Source: Scytalidium lignicola (Eukaryota; Ascomycota; Leotiomycetes). Taken from it: 64,000 bases of DNA. The translations under genes and the position numbers were made by a program. Shown here piece after piece: positions 13,849 through 26,639 of this stretch (its first letter is position 1; each line of letters opens with the position of its first letter). The stretch covers positions 21,171 through 85,170 of the forward strand of contig NCSJ02000181.1 in assembly GCA_002812745.2 (NCBI GenBank). The letters run 5' to 3'. The notes beneath the pieces are model-generated. The model saw only the letters and a program-made list of their open reading frames with translations, ran no database searches and had not been told where the DNA came from.

Positions 13849-14098
13849 TACTTACTTGAGTAAGTTGCCTAGATAGCTTATGTAAGGTACAAGTACTGGT
13901 GTTAGTAGTACTTGCTTAGAAAGGTTCTACTGAGCTACAAGTACTAATGCTTATAATGTGCAGAATTGCAAAAGCAAGATATACAAACTCTATTCGTTTA
14001 AGCAAGTTGTTAAATGGCTTATATAAGGTATAAGCATTGGTACTTGTATATAAAGGTTCTTCAACAAGCTACAAGTACTAATGCTTATAAGTAGGTAA
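13849..14098. repeat. Two diverged direct repeats of about 100 bp
   Basis: Unit 1 (about 13851-13955) and unit 2 (about 13995-14095) share GCTTATGTAAGGTA versus GCTTATATAAGGTA, then AGGTTCTNC, and an identical GCTACAAGTACTAATGCTTATAA block. They lie in the same orientation. They could be part of a decayed transposon end; the origin is unknown. Confidence 0.7.
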
Positions 14099-16109
14099 AC
14101 CTAATCTTTAGCCTATAAACCTCTTATCTGTTAAAGTCTTATATACAAAGTTTATAGTTTAAGAAATAGAATTAGTATGATGATTCTGATGTTACATGAC
14201 TAAAAGTTATATTATATAACATTCTTAATCATATATTTAGGATAACCTCTTTATCCTTTCTCTTTCTCCTTCTCCTTTCTTCTTTAGCTTAGTATCCTTT
14301 GATATATTGATTAGCTAGCTAAAGAACTAAGCCTTTTGACTTTAATTAGCATCATGATAACTAGAGTAGAAGTATATTACTGAATAAGGTTATGTAATAA
14401 GAGTAATCTTATGATCTTAGACTATGATTTAGCTTAAGTACAAGGCTTTTAATTACTAAGGAAATATATAAGCTTATATATATAATGGGATCCTTCTGGA
14501 TTCTTGAAGTTATAATGAGTTTAAAGGCTTTTATATTATTATTACATAATACTTTATATAATACTATTATTTGATTTATGTCCTTAACTGCTTAAGGTTC
14601 TTTACATTGTCTTATTACTTATTGTCCTCAAATTTTGCTATAGCTTAAAAGTAACCTTATTTCTTACTTTAATTTAATCTTAAAGAGAGTTATTTTTAAC
14701 TTAGAAGATATAGAATCAGGATTGCTCAACAGAAGGTTAGATTCTGAGCTTGATTTAGTGTTTGGTCAATTTAAAGTGGTTAAGCTTATTCTTGATGATT
14801 TTCAACCATTGTATTACATAACATATATGCATGTGCTATATGAGAATTAAGCAGGCTAATGGGTTATGAAGTTAGAATTGCAAAAGTAAGATGTACAAAC
14901 TCAGAATCACTTTCCTAAGGATAAGAACTTATAATCTGAATGAATCTTTACTACTTTATAACTCCTTTACATTCTCTTTAATACTCTGTTTTAGGTATGT
15001 TGTAAACAAGATTATCTTAAGTGTTCAATTTAAGTATATCAAAAGTTGAGGACACTTAGTATTATAACTGATTTCAAGTAAAAGATAATATAATCCTTAT
15101 AATAAGCTTTAGTATAATAAAATATAAGTAAGTTATAAGAACTTGTTAAGTAAAGTTGAGAAGGTATTACAACATTAAATTATTTATAAAGTTAATAAGT
15201 TATATGTTGAATAAGATCTAGATTCATTTAAAAGTTTTCCTTTTTGTTCTTTGTATATTATTAAGTAAGAACTTTAGTTTGCTTTAAGTTAGTATTATTT
15301 GTATTCAAGCTCTGATAATCATTTTACTACTTCTACTTGTGATATAAGGTTTAGGATGTTTAGTTTGAATGAGGATGTGAAGTCTAATACTATTATAAGA
15401 AAGATATAAATCTAGGAAGCTTAAAAGATTCATTATAAACATTGTAGGAGCTTTAATACAATTTATATACCATTATTCAGAAGTTTATGATTAGACTACA
15501 AGTACAAGAACTTCAAGAAGATAAAGTTAACATTGACAAGTAATTGTATTACTTGTAATATTATCTTGAGTTCTAGACATTAGAACAAGAAGTAATATTG
15601 TATTAATTATAACAAGTACTAGTTTAAAGAATATTTAGAAAAGAATAACAATTCATTTTCCAAAGGTTTAACTCAACAGCTTTGTTATGCTTATTTCAAA
15701 GAGATTTATGTTGATGGCTTAAGCTTCTTTAAGTCAATTCTAAAGATACTTTAAAGATTTTTTTCATTGAATAATATTTATCAAATCTTTTAACTTAACT
15801 AGTTTCCTTGTTTATAGTAAAATGATCTTCAAACTCATGTACATGAACTTAGTTTGGTTAGTGTAATTCATGTAGATTATTAATACAAGACATCAGGCAA
15901 TAATAACAGAAATCTTAAATAGTTAGTTAAACAGTTTTAACATTGTCATAACATTAAATTTCCAAGCCCTTTATGATATTTCTATATAATAATAACTAAT
16001 ATGCTTAGCATTCTTGTATAAGACATTGTTTACTGAAATCTGAACTTCTTACAATGACTTAAACTATTGCTTAGTCTGATGTCTTACTAGGTTTAGTCAA
16101 CTCTTAACT

Positions 16110-16390
16110 CTTGCTTAAGTAAGAATTAAAAACAATTCTTAAGGCTAACTTCTCTTTGATTATTATTAAGAGATAAGTTTCCTAAAATTCTCACTTACTT
16201 AATTAGAAGACAAGTTTCCTAGATTGTCATGTACCTGAGTAGAAGGTAAGTTTTTTAAGACTAGCCTCTTTTTTGATGTCTTTTTATCCTTTGACTATCA
16301 TTCATTTAAGTAAGAAACAAGTTTCTTAAGACTAACCTCTCTTTTGACCATTACTTACTTAAGTAAGAGACAACTTCCTTAGACTGACTA
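16110..16390. repeat. Degenerate tandem repeat array
   Basis: About five or six imperfect units of 40-60 bp contain AAGTAAGAVACAAGTTTCTTAAGACTAACCTCTCTTTTGA or close variants. The block TTAAGACTARCCTCTYTTTTGA appears with near identity at about 16254 and 16333. Units are diverged and some are only half units. Confidence 0.65.
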
Positions 16391-16892
16391 TAGGAAACTA
16401 TATTTAGTTTTGAGAAATTCTTGAAATCTTAGAAATCTTGTTAATTAAGTTCTTAGATCTTAACCTTAGACATTAGTAATAAGGGGTGTCCTCATCTCAA
16501 GCTTATTATAAGTTTCTCTTAGTAGGAATTTTGTAGTTTAGTATGTTAACTTAAACAAAGATATATTTCTTTCTCATATAAATAACAAGTAACAAGTATT
16601 ATAGTAAATAAGGCTGAGTAGATTACTTCTTAAGCTGAAAAGGAAGAATAACTAAGGTGTTTTTTAGATTGTGTACAATTATATTTCATGATAATAATGT
16701 CTACAAACTGATAGTGTAATGAATATACCAGTTAGTGTTTTGTACTTATATAACATGTTTATTGAGTACTTTGTTAGTATAAGTATATATATTAGTTATA
16801 AGTGTGTTTAATGAAATTGAATTTGGTATAACTATATATTATACTTGTTCTTGTTTAGTACTTAAGATAGATTTTAAATTATCATCTGATAT

Positions 16893-16975
16893 ATTCAAGT
16901 CTTTATAACAAGATAGCAGATCAAGTTGATAAAAGAATACTATTAAAGGCTAAAAGTGAAGTTGTTACTTAAGAA
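16893..16975. repeat. Short interspersed repeat (copy also at 28540-28620)
   Basis: The order TATTCAAGT, then TATAACAAGATAGCAGA, TTGATAAAAGAATA and TTAAAGGCTAAAAGT matches 28540-28620 in the same orientation, with transitions and one-base indels. Probably a transposon fragment. Confidence 0.5.
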
Positions 16976-16999
16976 TCAACCCCTTTTCAACTAGGATCA

Positions 17000-17350
17000 T
17001 TAACTTAAATGACTTGTTTTTTCTGATATAAATAATTTTACATTATCTTCGAAAATTATAATAGCAACAAATTCTAGAGTAGAAGATGAATACTCAAGAG
17101 TATGAATAATAGTAGGATATGGAAGATTGATAAGTTCATCTTTAGGATTGCAAATGATCATAACTATATAAGGTTTCTCCTTATATAGTTGATGTACAAT
17201 GTTGGTATGTTGGAATGGAATTAGTACACCTTCAATTGAAATAAGACATATAACAACAGTAGTGGTTTTACTATGATCAGGNTTTTTATTGATGGAGTTG
17301 TAGACATTATTGCAAATTTGCGAAGTGGTATGGAATTTGGGCAGGATCAA
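17000..17350 (-). CDS. Unrecognised 116-codon open frame, possibly a gene remnant
   Basis: This minus-strand frame is longer and less degraded than its surroundings and contains one ambiguous base. The predicted peptide has mixed composition (for example HTTSQICNNVYNSIN and KEKPYIVMIICNPKDELINLP) and no domain I recognise. The DNA immediately upstream of it (17340-17430) contains several CpG and is clearly less AT-rich than the desert. It may be the tail of a degraded gene, or a chance frame. No function can be offered. Confidence 0.25.
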   Translation of the reverse strand: MILPKFHTTSQICNNVYNSINKXPDHSKTTTVVICLISIEGVLIPFQHTNIVHQLYKEKPYIVMIICNPKDELINLPYPTIIHTLEYSSSTLEFVAIIIFEDNVKLFISEKTSHLS

Positions 17351-17459
17351 AGCTTTTCGTATGAGTTGCTTGGGTCGACGGTGTTGTAGAGTCTAGTTGA
17401 ACGGATATGTGTAGCTTGTTGCTTGGTTGCCTGCATGAGTAAACAAACCACTTATAGTA

Positions 17460-17700
17460 TCCTTGCCAAATCTGTTCTGTTCTAGCATAATAGCTGTGTT
17501 ATGACAAATGTGCTAGGATAGATACTGTGTTAGGACTTAGACTAGGTTAAGACATTTGTGCTAGCCTGATATTTATGCTAATATATTTGTACTAGGACAA
17601 CTCTCAGGCTAACCTAACTGTACTTGCTTAGTAGAAGTCTTAGTATCTTATGTTAATAACAGTAGGCTAGATCATTTGTTATGCTAGAACAATTAACATC
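17460..17700. repeat. Irregular short-period repeat
   Basis: Words of the form GTGCTAGGA, GTGTTAGGAC, ACATTTGTGCTAG, ATTTGTACTAGGACAA and TTGTTATGCTAGAACAA recur every 20-40 bp. Spacing is irregular and units are diverged, so this is a decayed minisatellite-like stretch. Confidence 0.45.
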
Positions 17701-19179
17701 AAGTTTTTATAAGCATAATAAGTTATAGGTTTTATCTATTACTTATGTTGATAAGCTTTATTACCTCCTGGTGATATCTTCNTTTTTTTAGTTTGGTGAT
17801 ACTTCTTGAAGTAGCTTAAAGGGACAAGAGGCAAGAGACAAAAGACTATTATCACTTATTGTTATTCAATATCTCTTAGAAGACATTAGTATTGTAAAGG
17901 GAAAATTTTTAACCTATTAACAAGTATATAAGTAGTATTATTGTTTGCTAATGTTAATATTGTAAAATCATATGTGATTTATCATTTCCGATGATCATGT
18001 TATTAGAGTACTGTTTATTATTGAGAACTATTTTCGTTATCAAGATTTTAATCATATAACTTGTATTAAATTCTTTTGTTTCCTTATTTTACAGTAAAAT
18101 AGATTTATGTTATACAAAGATTATCATTTGATATGTGTTCTTGACTATGTAACTATTTATAATATGTTATTATGACATGCATTCTGACTAGTATTCCCTT
18201 TGTCTTTGTTAACCATCAACTTATCTTTAATTACAACTTCTTATATCAAGGGGAATCTTTCCTAAAAGTAATATACCTTTGAATTTTAATCTTGAAATCT
18301 AATTTTCCTAATGTATAATATTTTATTTATATTTCATTTCAAATTCTGGATTTGTCTCTTTGTTCTTCCTTAGGTGAATTCATCTGTTGTCAAATCATTA
18401 TTCATGTTCAAGTTATCATCCTCTTTTGAGTTATTGTCTGCTTTTGAATTATCCACTTAGTCTAGATTTTCTCCTTATACTTGCTCTAGTTAATAAGGAT
18501 ACTACCTAATCTTTTTCTTATCTCTTTTAGTTAAGTGTTAGTTAATTTTTGTTTTAAGAGATTTAGACTTAGAGAATTTTAATAATTGGTCATATTCCAG
18601 ATGAAGTAGTCTAGTTTTAGGAGAAGGCTAAAATGTTAATTTCTTTATTTGTTTAAAACCTTCTTCCTTATTCTTATTTAATTGTTGTTTAATTAGTTAT
18701 TGTAAGGATTATTCTTAATGTTAAGTTAGTTGAATATAAAAATCTTAAAGCTTAACTAGGTTAATACTAAGTTGTTATACAAGTTCTTTTATTACTTTTT
18801 GAGGATAGTTTCAAATTGTATTTGCTAACAATTATTATCATTTTATAGAGTTATCTAAATCTGATGAAGAGTTAGATTCCTTGTTAGATAATACATTTAA
18901 TTTGAAATTGTCAACAAAGTTAAGGTTTGTTTTGCCTTGATATTTATAACTCTTGATATTATAAAATTAAAACAAGTAAATCATATGGTTTTCTGCTTAT
19001 AATGTTAATAGTCTAAATGATAAACATTTACAAATATAATACTTGTTATTTTGAGGAAGTTGCAAATGTTAGAACTCTTAGAAGTTCTTTGGGAAATACT
19101 CTAACATTTGAAATCCAATACTATCTTAATAAGCTTTGATCATAATAAGATTATCTACAAGCTGAGATTTACTTGTATT

Positions 19180-19557
19180 ATTTACTTGGCTAATAATACA
19201 ACTTAACTAGCCTTCAACATAACCTAATCTCTTATTCACCTGGCCGACCTTATCCTTCACCTGCTGCTTTACCTGGCCGACCTTGTCCTTCACCTGCTAC
19301 TTCACCTGGCTGACCTCGTCCTTCACCTGCTGCTTCACCTAGCCGACCTTGTCCTTCACCTGCTGGAGACCAGATATCGCTTTGCTCAGATCTTTGCCAA
19401 ACTAGCATATCTCAGTGCTCAAGTTGTGTTTGACGGTTACCAGGTCAGTTCTTAGACACTTGATAAGGGTAATCTGTCTTCTAAACTCCTTTTGGATGTC
19501 ATCATCTTGTTTTCTTTGATATTCCAAGTAACAATCTTCAATGATTATTCTTAACAT
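19180..19557 (-). pseudogene. Dead coiled-coil gene with 11-residue repeats
   Basis: From an ATG at 19557 the minus strand reads MLRIIIEDCYLEYQRKQ, then DDDIQKEFRRQITLIKCLRTD, a helical-looking segment, and then near-perfect 11-residue repeats QVKDKVGQVKQ. The composition (Lys, Asp, Gln, Val with a-d-type spacing) predicts an amphipathic helix or coiled coil, like apolipoprotein- or LEA-type repeats. Three in-frame TAG stops interrupt it; the two in the repeats stand where sister repeats have CAG (Gln), the change RIP makes at CpA. Local GC is higher than the surroundings. I cannot name the family. I infer a formerly real gene because codon phase is kept for about 120 codons and because the stops are of RIP type. 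Confidence 0.55.
19235..19366. repeat. 33-bp tandem repeat, four copies
   Basis: Four consecutive 33-bp units (19235-19267, 19268-19300, 19301-19333, 19334-19366) follow TTCACCTGGCCGACCTTGTC plus CTTCACCTGCTGC, with one to four differences each. On the minus strand each unit encodes 11 residues of the coiled-coil repeat. Confidence 0.9.
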
Positions 19558-19914
19558 CGTTTGAGTTATAATTAAAGTAAATCAAATATGTTGTATAATA
19601 ACAAAATACATAGAGGTTGTCCACTATGACAAGTTATATGATATAGTCGTTTATTAAAGATCTACTTATGTATATAAATTGTTTTAGTCAACAAATTAGG
19701 CTATAAGGTAAAAATTCACATATATTACAAATTTACGAAATAAGATCTACTAGTAATTGTAAAGTTAAAGGTAATAGTTATAGTTTATATCAAATTTGAG
19801 CATTTAAGTATATATTTACATAAGAGATTCTAAAATAAATAGAGAATTTAATAAAGAACAAAATATTATATTTAGACTAACAATTTTATAGGTTAAGGGT
19901 TTCTGTATAACAGA

Positions 19915-20150
19915 ATCTACTGTATAGTACATATTACTAAAGAGAAATGAGTGTTATATAACAAATTTTATTGTATAGTAAAAATTTTTATAAAGTATAA
20001 GTATTGTATAGTAAATTCTACTACATAGTATAGAAAACTGTAGAGAACTTAGTATTGTATAGTAATATCAACCTTGTGGTTTTTTGTATTATACAGTGAA
20101 TTTTACTGTACAAATATTTATATTGTACAATGGATTTTGCCTTATATTAC
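19915..20150. repeat. Cluster of TGTATAGTA-type motifs, possible MITE remnant
   Basis: The words CTGTATAGTA, TTGTATAGTAAA and TTGTATAGTAAATTCTACTA recur at least five times. Inverted forms such as TTTTACTGTACAAAT and TTGTACAATGGATTTTGC lie at the right side. This resembles sub-terminal repeats of a degraded MITE with ends near GGTTTCTGTATAACAGAATC and GATTTTGCC. No target-site duplication is clear. Confidence 0.45.
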
Positions 20151-20499
20151 TTTGTAATATATTATGAGATTATATAACATTTGTCATATGATCTTTAATT
20201 TTATTATATAAAAGTTATTAAATTATTTTTATGTTTTTTCCTTGCTTTAATAGTTATGTTAAGTCCTTTAAGATTTAACTAATAATAACTTAGTTATGTA
20301 ATAAACGTAGAAGAGTAAATTATCATATGATCATATATAAGCTAAAGTATTATGTTAAAGGTAATAAGATTCAGTGTTACTTTATGTTTTTATTAAGTAA
20401 TGAAACTTATTAACTATCTTATATAACTTGAAAATGAAATGGAAACTAAGATTTGATTAACCTTAAAACTTTTTCAGGATTAAGCTAATATATACTTGA

Positions 20500-20770
20500 A
20501 TTAAAGGATTTAAGTATACTTTTATATTAATTAGTAATTTAAATTAATCTAGTTATTCACCTTCAAATTATTCTTATACAGAATTAAAACAAAAAGTTAT
20601 AGAATTTGATAATGCATAGTTGATCAAGTTATATACAGTTTAACAACAATCTTAAAACAAGATTCTTTAGTACAAGATAATAATATAAGTTTAAAGTTAC
20701 TTTCTTCATTATATAAAATCAAAGTTTATCTTCAATATATACATGTTAAAAAGAATATTAAGAATAATGT
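20500..20770. repeat. Interspersed repeat, copy B
   Basis: The same family and orientation as 9685-9970: AAAACAAAAAGTTATAGAA, then ATCAAGTTATATACAGTTTAAC, GATTCTTTAGTA and TATATACATGTTAAAAAG. It has diverged by transitions and indels. Confidence 0.55.
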
Positions 20771-23700
20771 TACAATTCTACTATAATCATAGTTTAAACA
20801 TAAGACTTGTAAGTTAAGGTTTAGGATAAATCATTCTTAAAGGGTAAAAATATATTTTCCTTATAACTAGCTTACTAGTCAAATAAGGGTTATATACTTA
20901 TCATGATAATATATATTTCTTTGTAAAACCTAAAGAAATAAAAGTAATTTTTATTTTCTAGTTAAAGTCATCTTCTAAAAGTAAAGTATAATAAGATTTA
21001 CAAAGGTTCTTCTTAGTAAAATACTTTTTATCAGACATTAACTTTATTATGTGAATATTTTGTAATCTACTAATATTCTTAATAACTTATTGTATTTTGT
21101 GTAAAAGATTTACTGTTTGCTTAAACTTTACAAATTAACAACTGAGAATAATATTGTTGAAAAGATTGTTAGGGTTAGTAGGTAGAAATTAGCAGTCTGT
21201 TAAACAGTCGATGATATCATACTCTTGGAGATCTGAATAGAGCTTGGTACCTTGAGTAATATACTAAAAGATTGATCTTAAGGCAAAATGTTCAGTCTTC
21301 AGACTAGTTATCTTATAATAACCACTAGGTTTTCCAAGTTTATGAATATAAATATATAGATTGTTGTTAATGTTGATATTATTGTTAATTTACTAAGTAT
21401 AGTCTAGGTTAGCAAACTTAAGCTAGTCTTGCTCATTAACAAGAATATTTACAAGTTTAATATTGTTATATGTAAAACCAAAGGATTCTAAGTATGTTAT
21501 TATGCTCAAGAGTTAGTACATTTATAAAAGGGTTAAGTAGTTGTTATTTCTAATATTAATATAGTCCTTTAACAATCTATTACTAATGTATTATATAAAT
21601 GTAATCTTAAACAAGCAAAGGAATGTTCAAATAATATATGAAGATGGTGAATTAAGAAGGCAAAAAATTGTTTATTCATAATGAAATTGTAAATCATTAG
21701 CCTTAAAAGGGATTTTTATTACAATTCTATTAATGATGAAAAGTATAATTAAGTATCCTCTAATATTCTTAATAAAAGAGTTATAATACTTTACAAGAAC
21801 TTGTTTGATAAGCAAGTTGATGTTTTAAGCCTTAACAAGAGTGATTAAGTATATAATAATTCTTAAGATAAGTTAGGATAATTCTTCAAATGAATATTCT
21901 AGCCTTGTTATTGTTGTTTGGTATAAGAGGACAATCAAGGGTAAGTAACTTAGTATAACTGAGGACAAAGTTGATTTATGAAGATATATATATAAAGGTA
22001 ATTATTTATGTTTATTAATTTATTTATAAAATTTTTTAACCTGAGGATTATAATAATTATCTGTGCTTAATTTACTAGAGTATTATGTAATTAAACATGT
22101 TAGAGTAAGAGTAGTGTACATAATTCATGGTTATATATAAAGGTTAATTATTAAGACATAGATTAAAAGTATTATTAAGTCTTATATCTTCTTCTATTGA
22201 CTACTACTGTTAAGGACCTTCTTATAACACTTAACCTTAATACAATCTTTATATAAGTCCTTTTTCTTAATATTACTAAAATAGTTGTTTGTTAGTATTC
22301 CTTTTATTATACATAATGTTTGATTATACTATTATACTATTAGGATATTCTTTGGTCTAGAATGATTACATAACATCTTTATTAGTATAATGTTATTTCA
22401 ACATATTATAGTTATAAGCTTATTAAAAACTTAGTATTAGTTGAAGAAAGAGTAAAATTAACAGACTTAAAAGAGATACAAGATAATTCAATTATTTCAA
22501 GTCTGTTGTTTTTCTTTGAATTAAGATTTGAATTATAGTATTTACTTTAAATCTTGGAGAAAGGTTTAAATAATAGAATAAAAGTAATTGAAATATATTA
22601 TATACTTGTAGATTTAACATAGTTTATATCTTATTATTTCTTAAGGATTAGTTAATACTTAAATATGTTGTTGCTTGACTAACAACAAAGAGGGAATGTA
22701 AGTTATAAATCTTATTATATTCTGGAGAACAATTAGAGTTGATAATAATATATTATAAGTATTCAAATTAACTTAACTTAGTCTTAGTACTTTAGACTTC
22801 CTTTTGTTAGTCTTAACTCTTTCTTTATGTATATGTAGTGTATTTTCCTTGTGATTACCTTACTTAAGCCAATTTATCTGTAAAAGAAGTAATAAACTTT
22901 AATAAGGTTATAATTGTTAGAATTTGGTTAAGAAGAAGTATGCATTAACTGAAGAAAGATGCTTATTAATGTGAAGTTGTTTGGATTATAATTAAGGAGA
23001 TTTGATATAAAGTTAATCTTTAGCCTTTTACAAGGAGTAATAAATAATAAGTAACTTATTAATAATAACAATTAACAAAGTGTTATCAAAGTCTTCTTAT
23101 TATAAGGATCAAGGTTAAATAAAGATAATGATTATAGATAAAACTGTTTGTTAAAGACAAATTAAGTTAAAATTAATTTAAAGTTAAGATTATAACATTA
23201 TTAATGTATATAACGTTTATTATCAGCTAGTAGAATTGGAAATGGACTTTTATTATCTTGATTATACTGATTAACCTAGGTTAAGCAAACTTTGTAATAT
23301 AGAAAATAAGTATATAATCAAGGCCTTACTCTACTAAGCTAAATATATTATATGATTTAGTAAATTTTATAAAGCTTATATATAAGCATAAGGTTAAAGA
23401 AATATTGAATATATTTAATACATTTCAAATTTTAAAAAATAATGTTCATTCTAATTATATGTGATTAAATATACTAATGCCTTATAGTCTAAGGATAAAA
23501 TTAAACAGATATATTATACATTATGAAAATCTTAAGATTATATAATCTTATAATAATAACTCCTCTTAAACATGTTCAAGAGTTAGTTAGTAGTAAAGTT
23601 ACAAATGTAATATATATAGAGTTGACTAACTTTATAAAGTTATAAAATCTTAGTGTAATGAATAAGAGGTTGGATTTAACTATGCATTTTGACAANTTTT

Positions 23701-25385
23701 TTAAAGACCTTAGATCTTAAGAATACAAATATACTAGTAAGAGACTTCCTTAATATAAGTAATACTTTGATAATAGCATTTCTACTTTGATTTCAATTAA
23801 TCATTAATATGTAGAGTATAAAAAAAGAGACTTGCCAGAGAATTTCTTAAGATTAAAGATATTAAACTAATAAGATCATTCCTTGTACTTTATTATACTT
23901 AAGAAATAAGAATTAAGAAGATAAGATATAAGAAAGTTATAATATTACTTATTCTTAGCTTATTTTCTTATAAGAATAGATTATCAAGATTTAAGAGTTA
24001 TGTTAATTTGAATTTAGAGAGTAATAATGTTCTTTTAATTAGAAGTAATATATTATAAATGTTTAATACAAATAAAGAGGGTAGTTTTGCTCTTGTATCA
24101 GAGTAGATTACTTAATATCATAAGGTTATAAAGATTAAATTCAAAGAGTATTAACTGAAAATATCTAAGGTTTATATTTAGCTTAAAGGGTACTAGTATA
24201 AAGATATTATTATAACTTTCTTAATCTCTTATAATAAGGCTTAAAAGTATAAGACCATTTATATCAAACCTTTTAATTAATTCTGTTTATAATCAAAAGC
24301 TTATACCTTTACCTTTATATTATGCATTTTGCTTTGTATTACNTTTTTGGTTCTTGATTAAAGACTACATAATATGTATTTTAACAAACTTCTTTATTAT
24401 TATTATTAACAACTTGATTGTTTATCATTATACTAGTATTTTTAATCTTTATATTACTTATAATAACTAGACTTAAGAGTTTTGCTGTACATAAGTTTTA
24501 TACTAGATAATTATTATAAAAAAGAGCTTCATTTAAGAATATTTACCTTGTTAAGTTTTCAATAACATTTATAAATCAATTAATTCTTCTTTAAAAAGTA
24601 TTATAATTGAGTTTACTTTATTAAATGTTAAATTAACTTGTTAATTGTAATTTTCTTCAATTACATTAAGAATGATATTTAGTATAAAAGCTAAGTTTAC
24701 TTGTTCAAAAGATTAAGAATATTATTAAAGGAGATATGTTATTCTTCAAATAACTTCTTCTTGTTTATGTAAAGATTAGCCTACTTGAAGTTGTAATGTC
24801 TTATATATGTCATGTTAGTATTCATATACAATTTTATTAATTTCTCTCATATGTCTAAGGTTATAACTAAGAGCTTTATATATTGTTTAGAACTTGATCA
24901 GGTTAACCTTGTGTATCCTTATGAATATAAAGTACACTTACTTGATATCACTTAACATAAGTTTCATGAGAGCTGGAATACATTATGATTATAGTGAACT
25001 TTAGGCTTGTAACATTTTAAGTTGCTTCAGTAACTTTATGAAGTATAGTTTTGTTGTCTTTATTGAATTTACTAAGGAACTAAGCATTGACATTATTACC
25101 TTACTTGTTTTTATTAAGCTTTAATTCTAGCTTAAGTATAAATGGACTACTTACATCATAAATAAATCTTTGCAATGTAGTCACTTTCATTATTCCAAAC
25201 CCTTCTAATAAATTGAACAATTACCTTGTTTACTTATATAACTCCAGATCTTAATCTTTTAAGATTCTTTGTAGTAGATTTGCTACTTTTGATGTGTATA
25301 ACCTTATTAATAGTCTTTTCTAAGAACTTATAATACTCTAAGATTGTATATTNAAAAGTGAAAAATAAGATTTTAGAATGTAATA

Positions 25386-25853
25386 ATGTATGAAATAAAT
25401 ATAGCATTTTCCTCAGATTTAATAATAAGATTTATATATACTTTTACTATAATTATTAAATCAATTGTTAGATCTAAGACTAGTAACTCTTTTATACAAG
25501 GATTGGTCTTGACAATAATAACAGTAATAATAGTCTTGTTCAACAAACTGTTGATAACCTCTGATGTATATTATGGTTTTTTCAATTGCTTGAAGAATGT
25601 ATTAGAATTATACTCTTACTTTTTCTTGTGTTTTTGCTTAACGATAGTTTGTATTATATTGATTTTATCATCAGTAAGAATACTATTATCCAAATGCCCT
25701 TCAAGACTATTGAGGTTTTCAGTAGAAATATCCTTAACATTGCTTAGAATTATATCTTTAGTAGAATGTATTGATCTTGTAAAATTTGATCCATTAATAA
25801 TTAAGTTATTTAGGATTTTATCAAGAGGTATTATTAACAGAGGAAAGATTTGA
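25386..25853 (+). CDS. Long hydrophobic open frame, doubtful gene
   Basis: This 155-codon frame is the longest open frame in the desert. The product is rich in Ile, Leu, Phe and Ser with stretches long enough to span a membrane. The opposite strand of the same DNA also reads as more hydrophilic peptide (for example NVKDISTENLNSLEGHLDN and INIIQTIVKQKHKKK) broken by a few stops. That looks more like a degraded protein, perhaps the C-terminal part of a pogo/Tigger-type transposase. I therefore suspect the plus-strand frame is the antisense shadow of a minus-strand relic. No function is assigned. Confidence 0.2.
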   Translation: MYEINIAFSSDLIIRFIYTFTIIIKSIVRSKTSNSFIQGLVLTIITVIIVLFNKLLITSDVYYGFFNCLKNVLELYSYFFLCFCLTIVCIILILSSVRILLSKCPSRLLRFSVEISLTLLRIISLVECIDLVKFDPLIIKLFRILSRGIINRGKI

Positions 25854-26639
25854 TAAGACTTATAATGTTATTTATAAAGTCACAACTTTACCTTTTATTC
25901 TTAGAGCTTCTTCTTTAAAAACCAGATAGTTTCCTCTAATTTAGCCTTTGTATACTTTATAAAGGATTCTTAACAAAGGAATCTTATATATTCAGATGAG
26001 TTTGTAAAAGGTTATAAATAATTTAACAAAAGTTAACTTAACTTTCTTAGGTATTAAGGGTAAACTAAGAAAGTCTAGTTAAGTATTATTAAAATTATTA
26101 TAATCCAAGCTTTACAACTGCTTTAATGGCTGTTTAAACCTTAAATCTTGTTATATTATATTATCTTTATATTCTATATTCTTATTTAATCTTTGTTCTT
26201 AGTATAACTAGTAAAATAGTTTACAATTTATTTACTTTATTTGAAAACTTGATTAATATCAAACTTAAACTATATTATATATGATTATACATAAGTAGAA
26301 TTTTAATGTAAATATATTTGGTATATAGTCTAAGTATAGTATACAACTTATAAGACAACTTATAAACATTGTCCTTTAAATGTTATAATAATAGAATTTA
26401 GGTGATCTTATTCGTTGTTTAGTTATTGAATTGTTGTTTATAATTAGAATAAATTAGATGAACAATATAATTAATAATTCTTTACAAAATGGATTAGCAA
26501 TCTAATAATCATATAAGTGATTGTTATACATTAACAATCTACTTTAATTGAGTGTACTAAGTTAAGGTTAGCAAGTACACTTAACAACAATAATAATATG
26601 CTTGTCATATCCATAATTGATAATATTCTCCTTTGCATT

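Larger units (their letters stand above)
13135..19179. other. AT-rich desert with several repeat arrays
   Basis: No intact gene was found. The stretch holds the paired direct repeats at 13849-14098, the tandem repeats at 16110-16390, a short open frame at 17000-17350 and an irregular repeat at about 17460-17700, listed separately. The remainder is TpA-rich with stops in all frames. Confidence 0.5.

Noticed and set aside
21190..21340. Minus-strand peptide-like run (LKTEHFALRSIF, TKLYSDLQEYDIIDCLTDC)
   Set aside because: It is probably a gene relic, but it is too short and I could not connect it to any family or follow it further.
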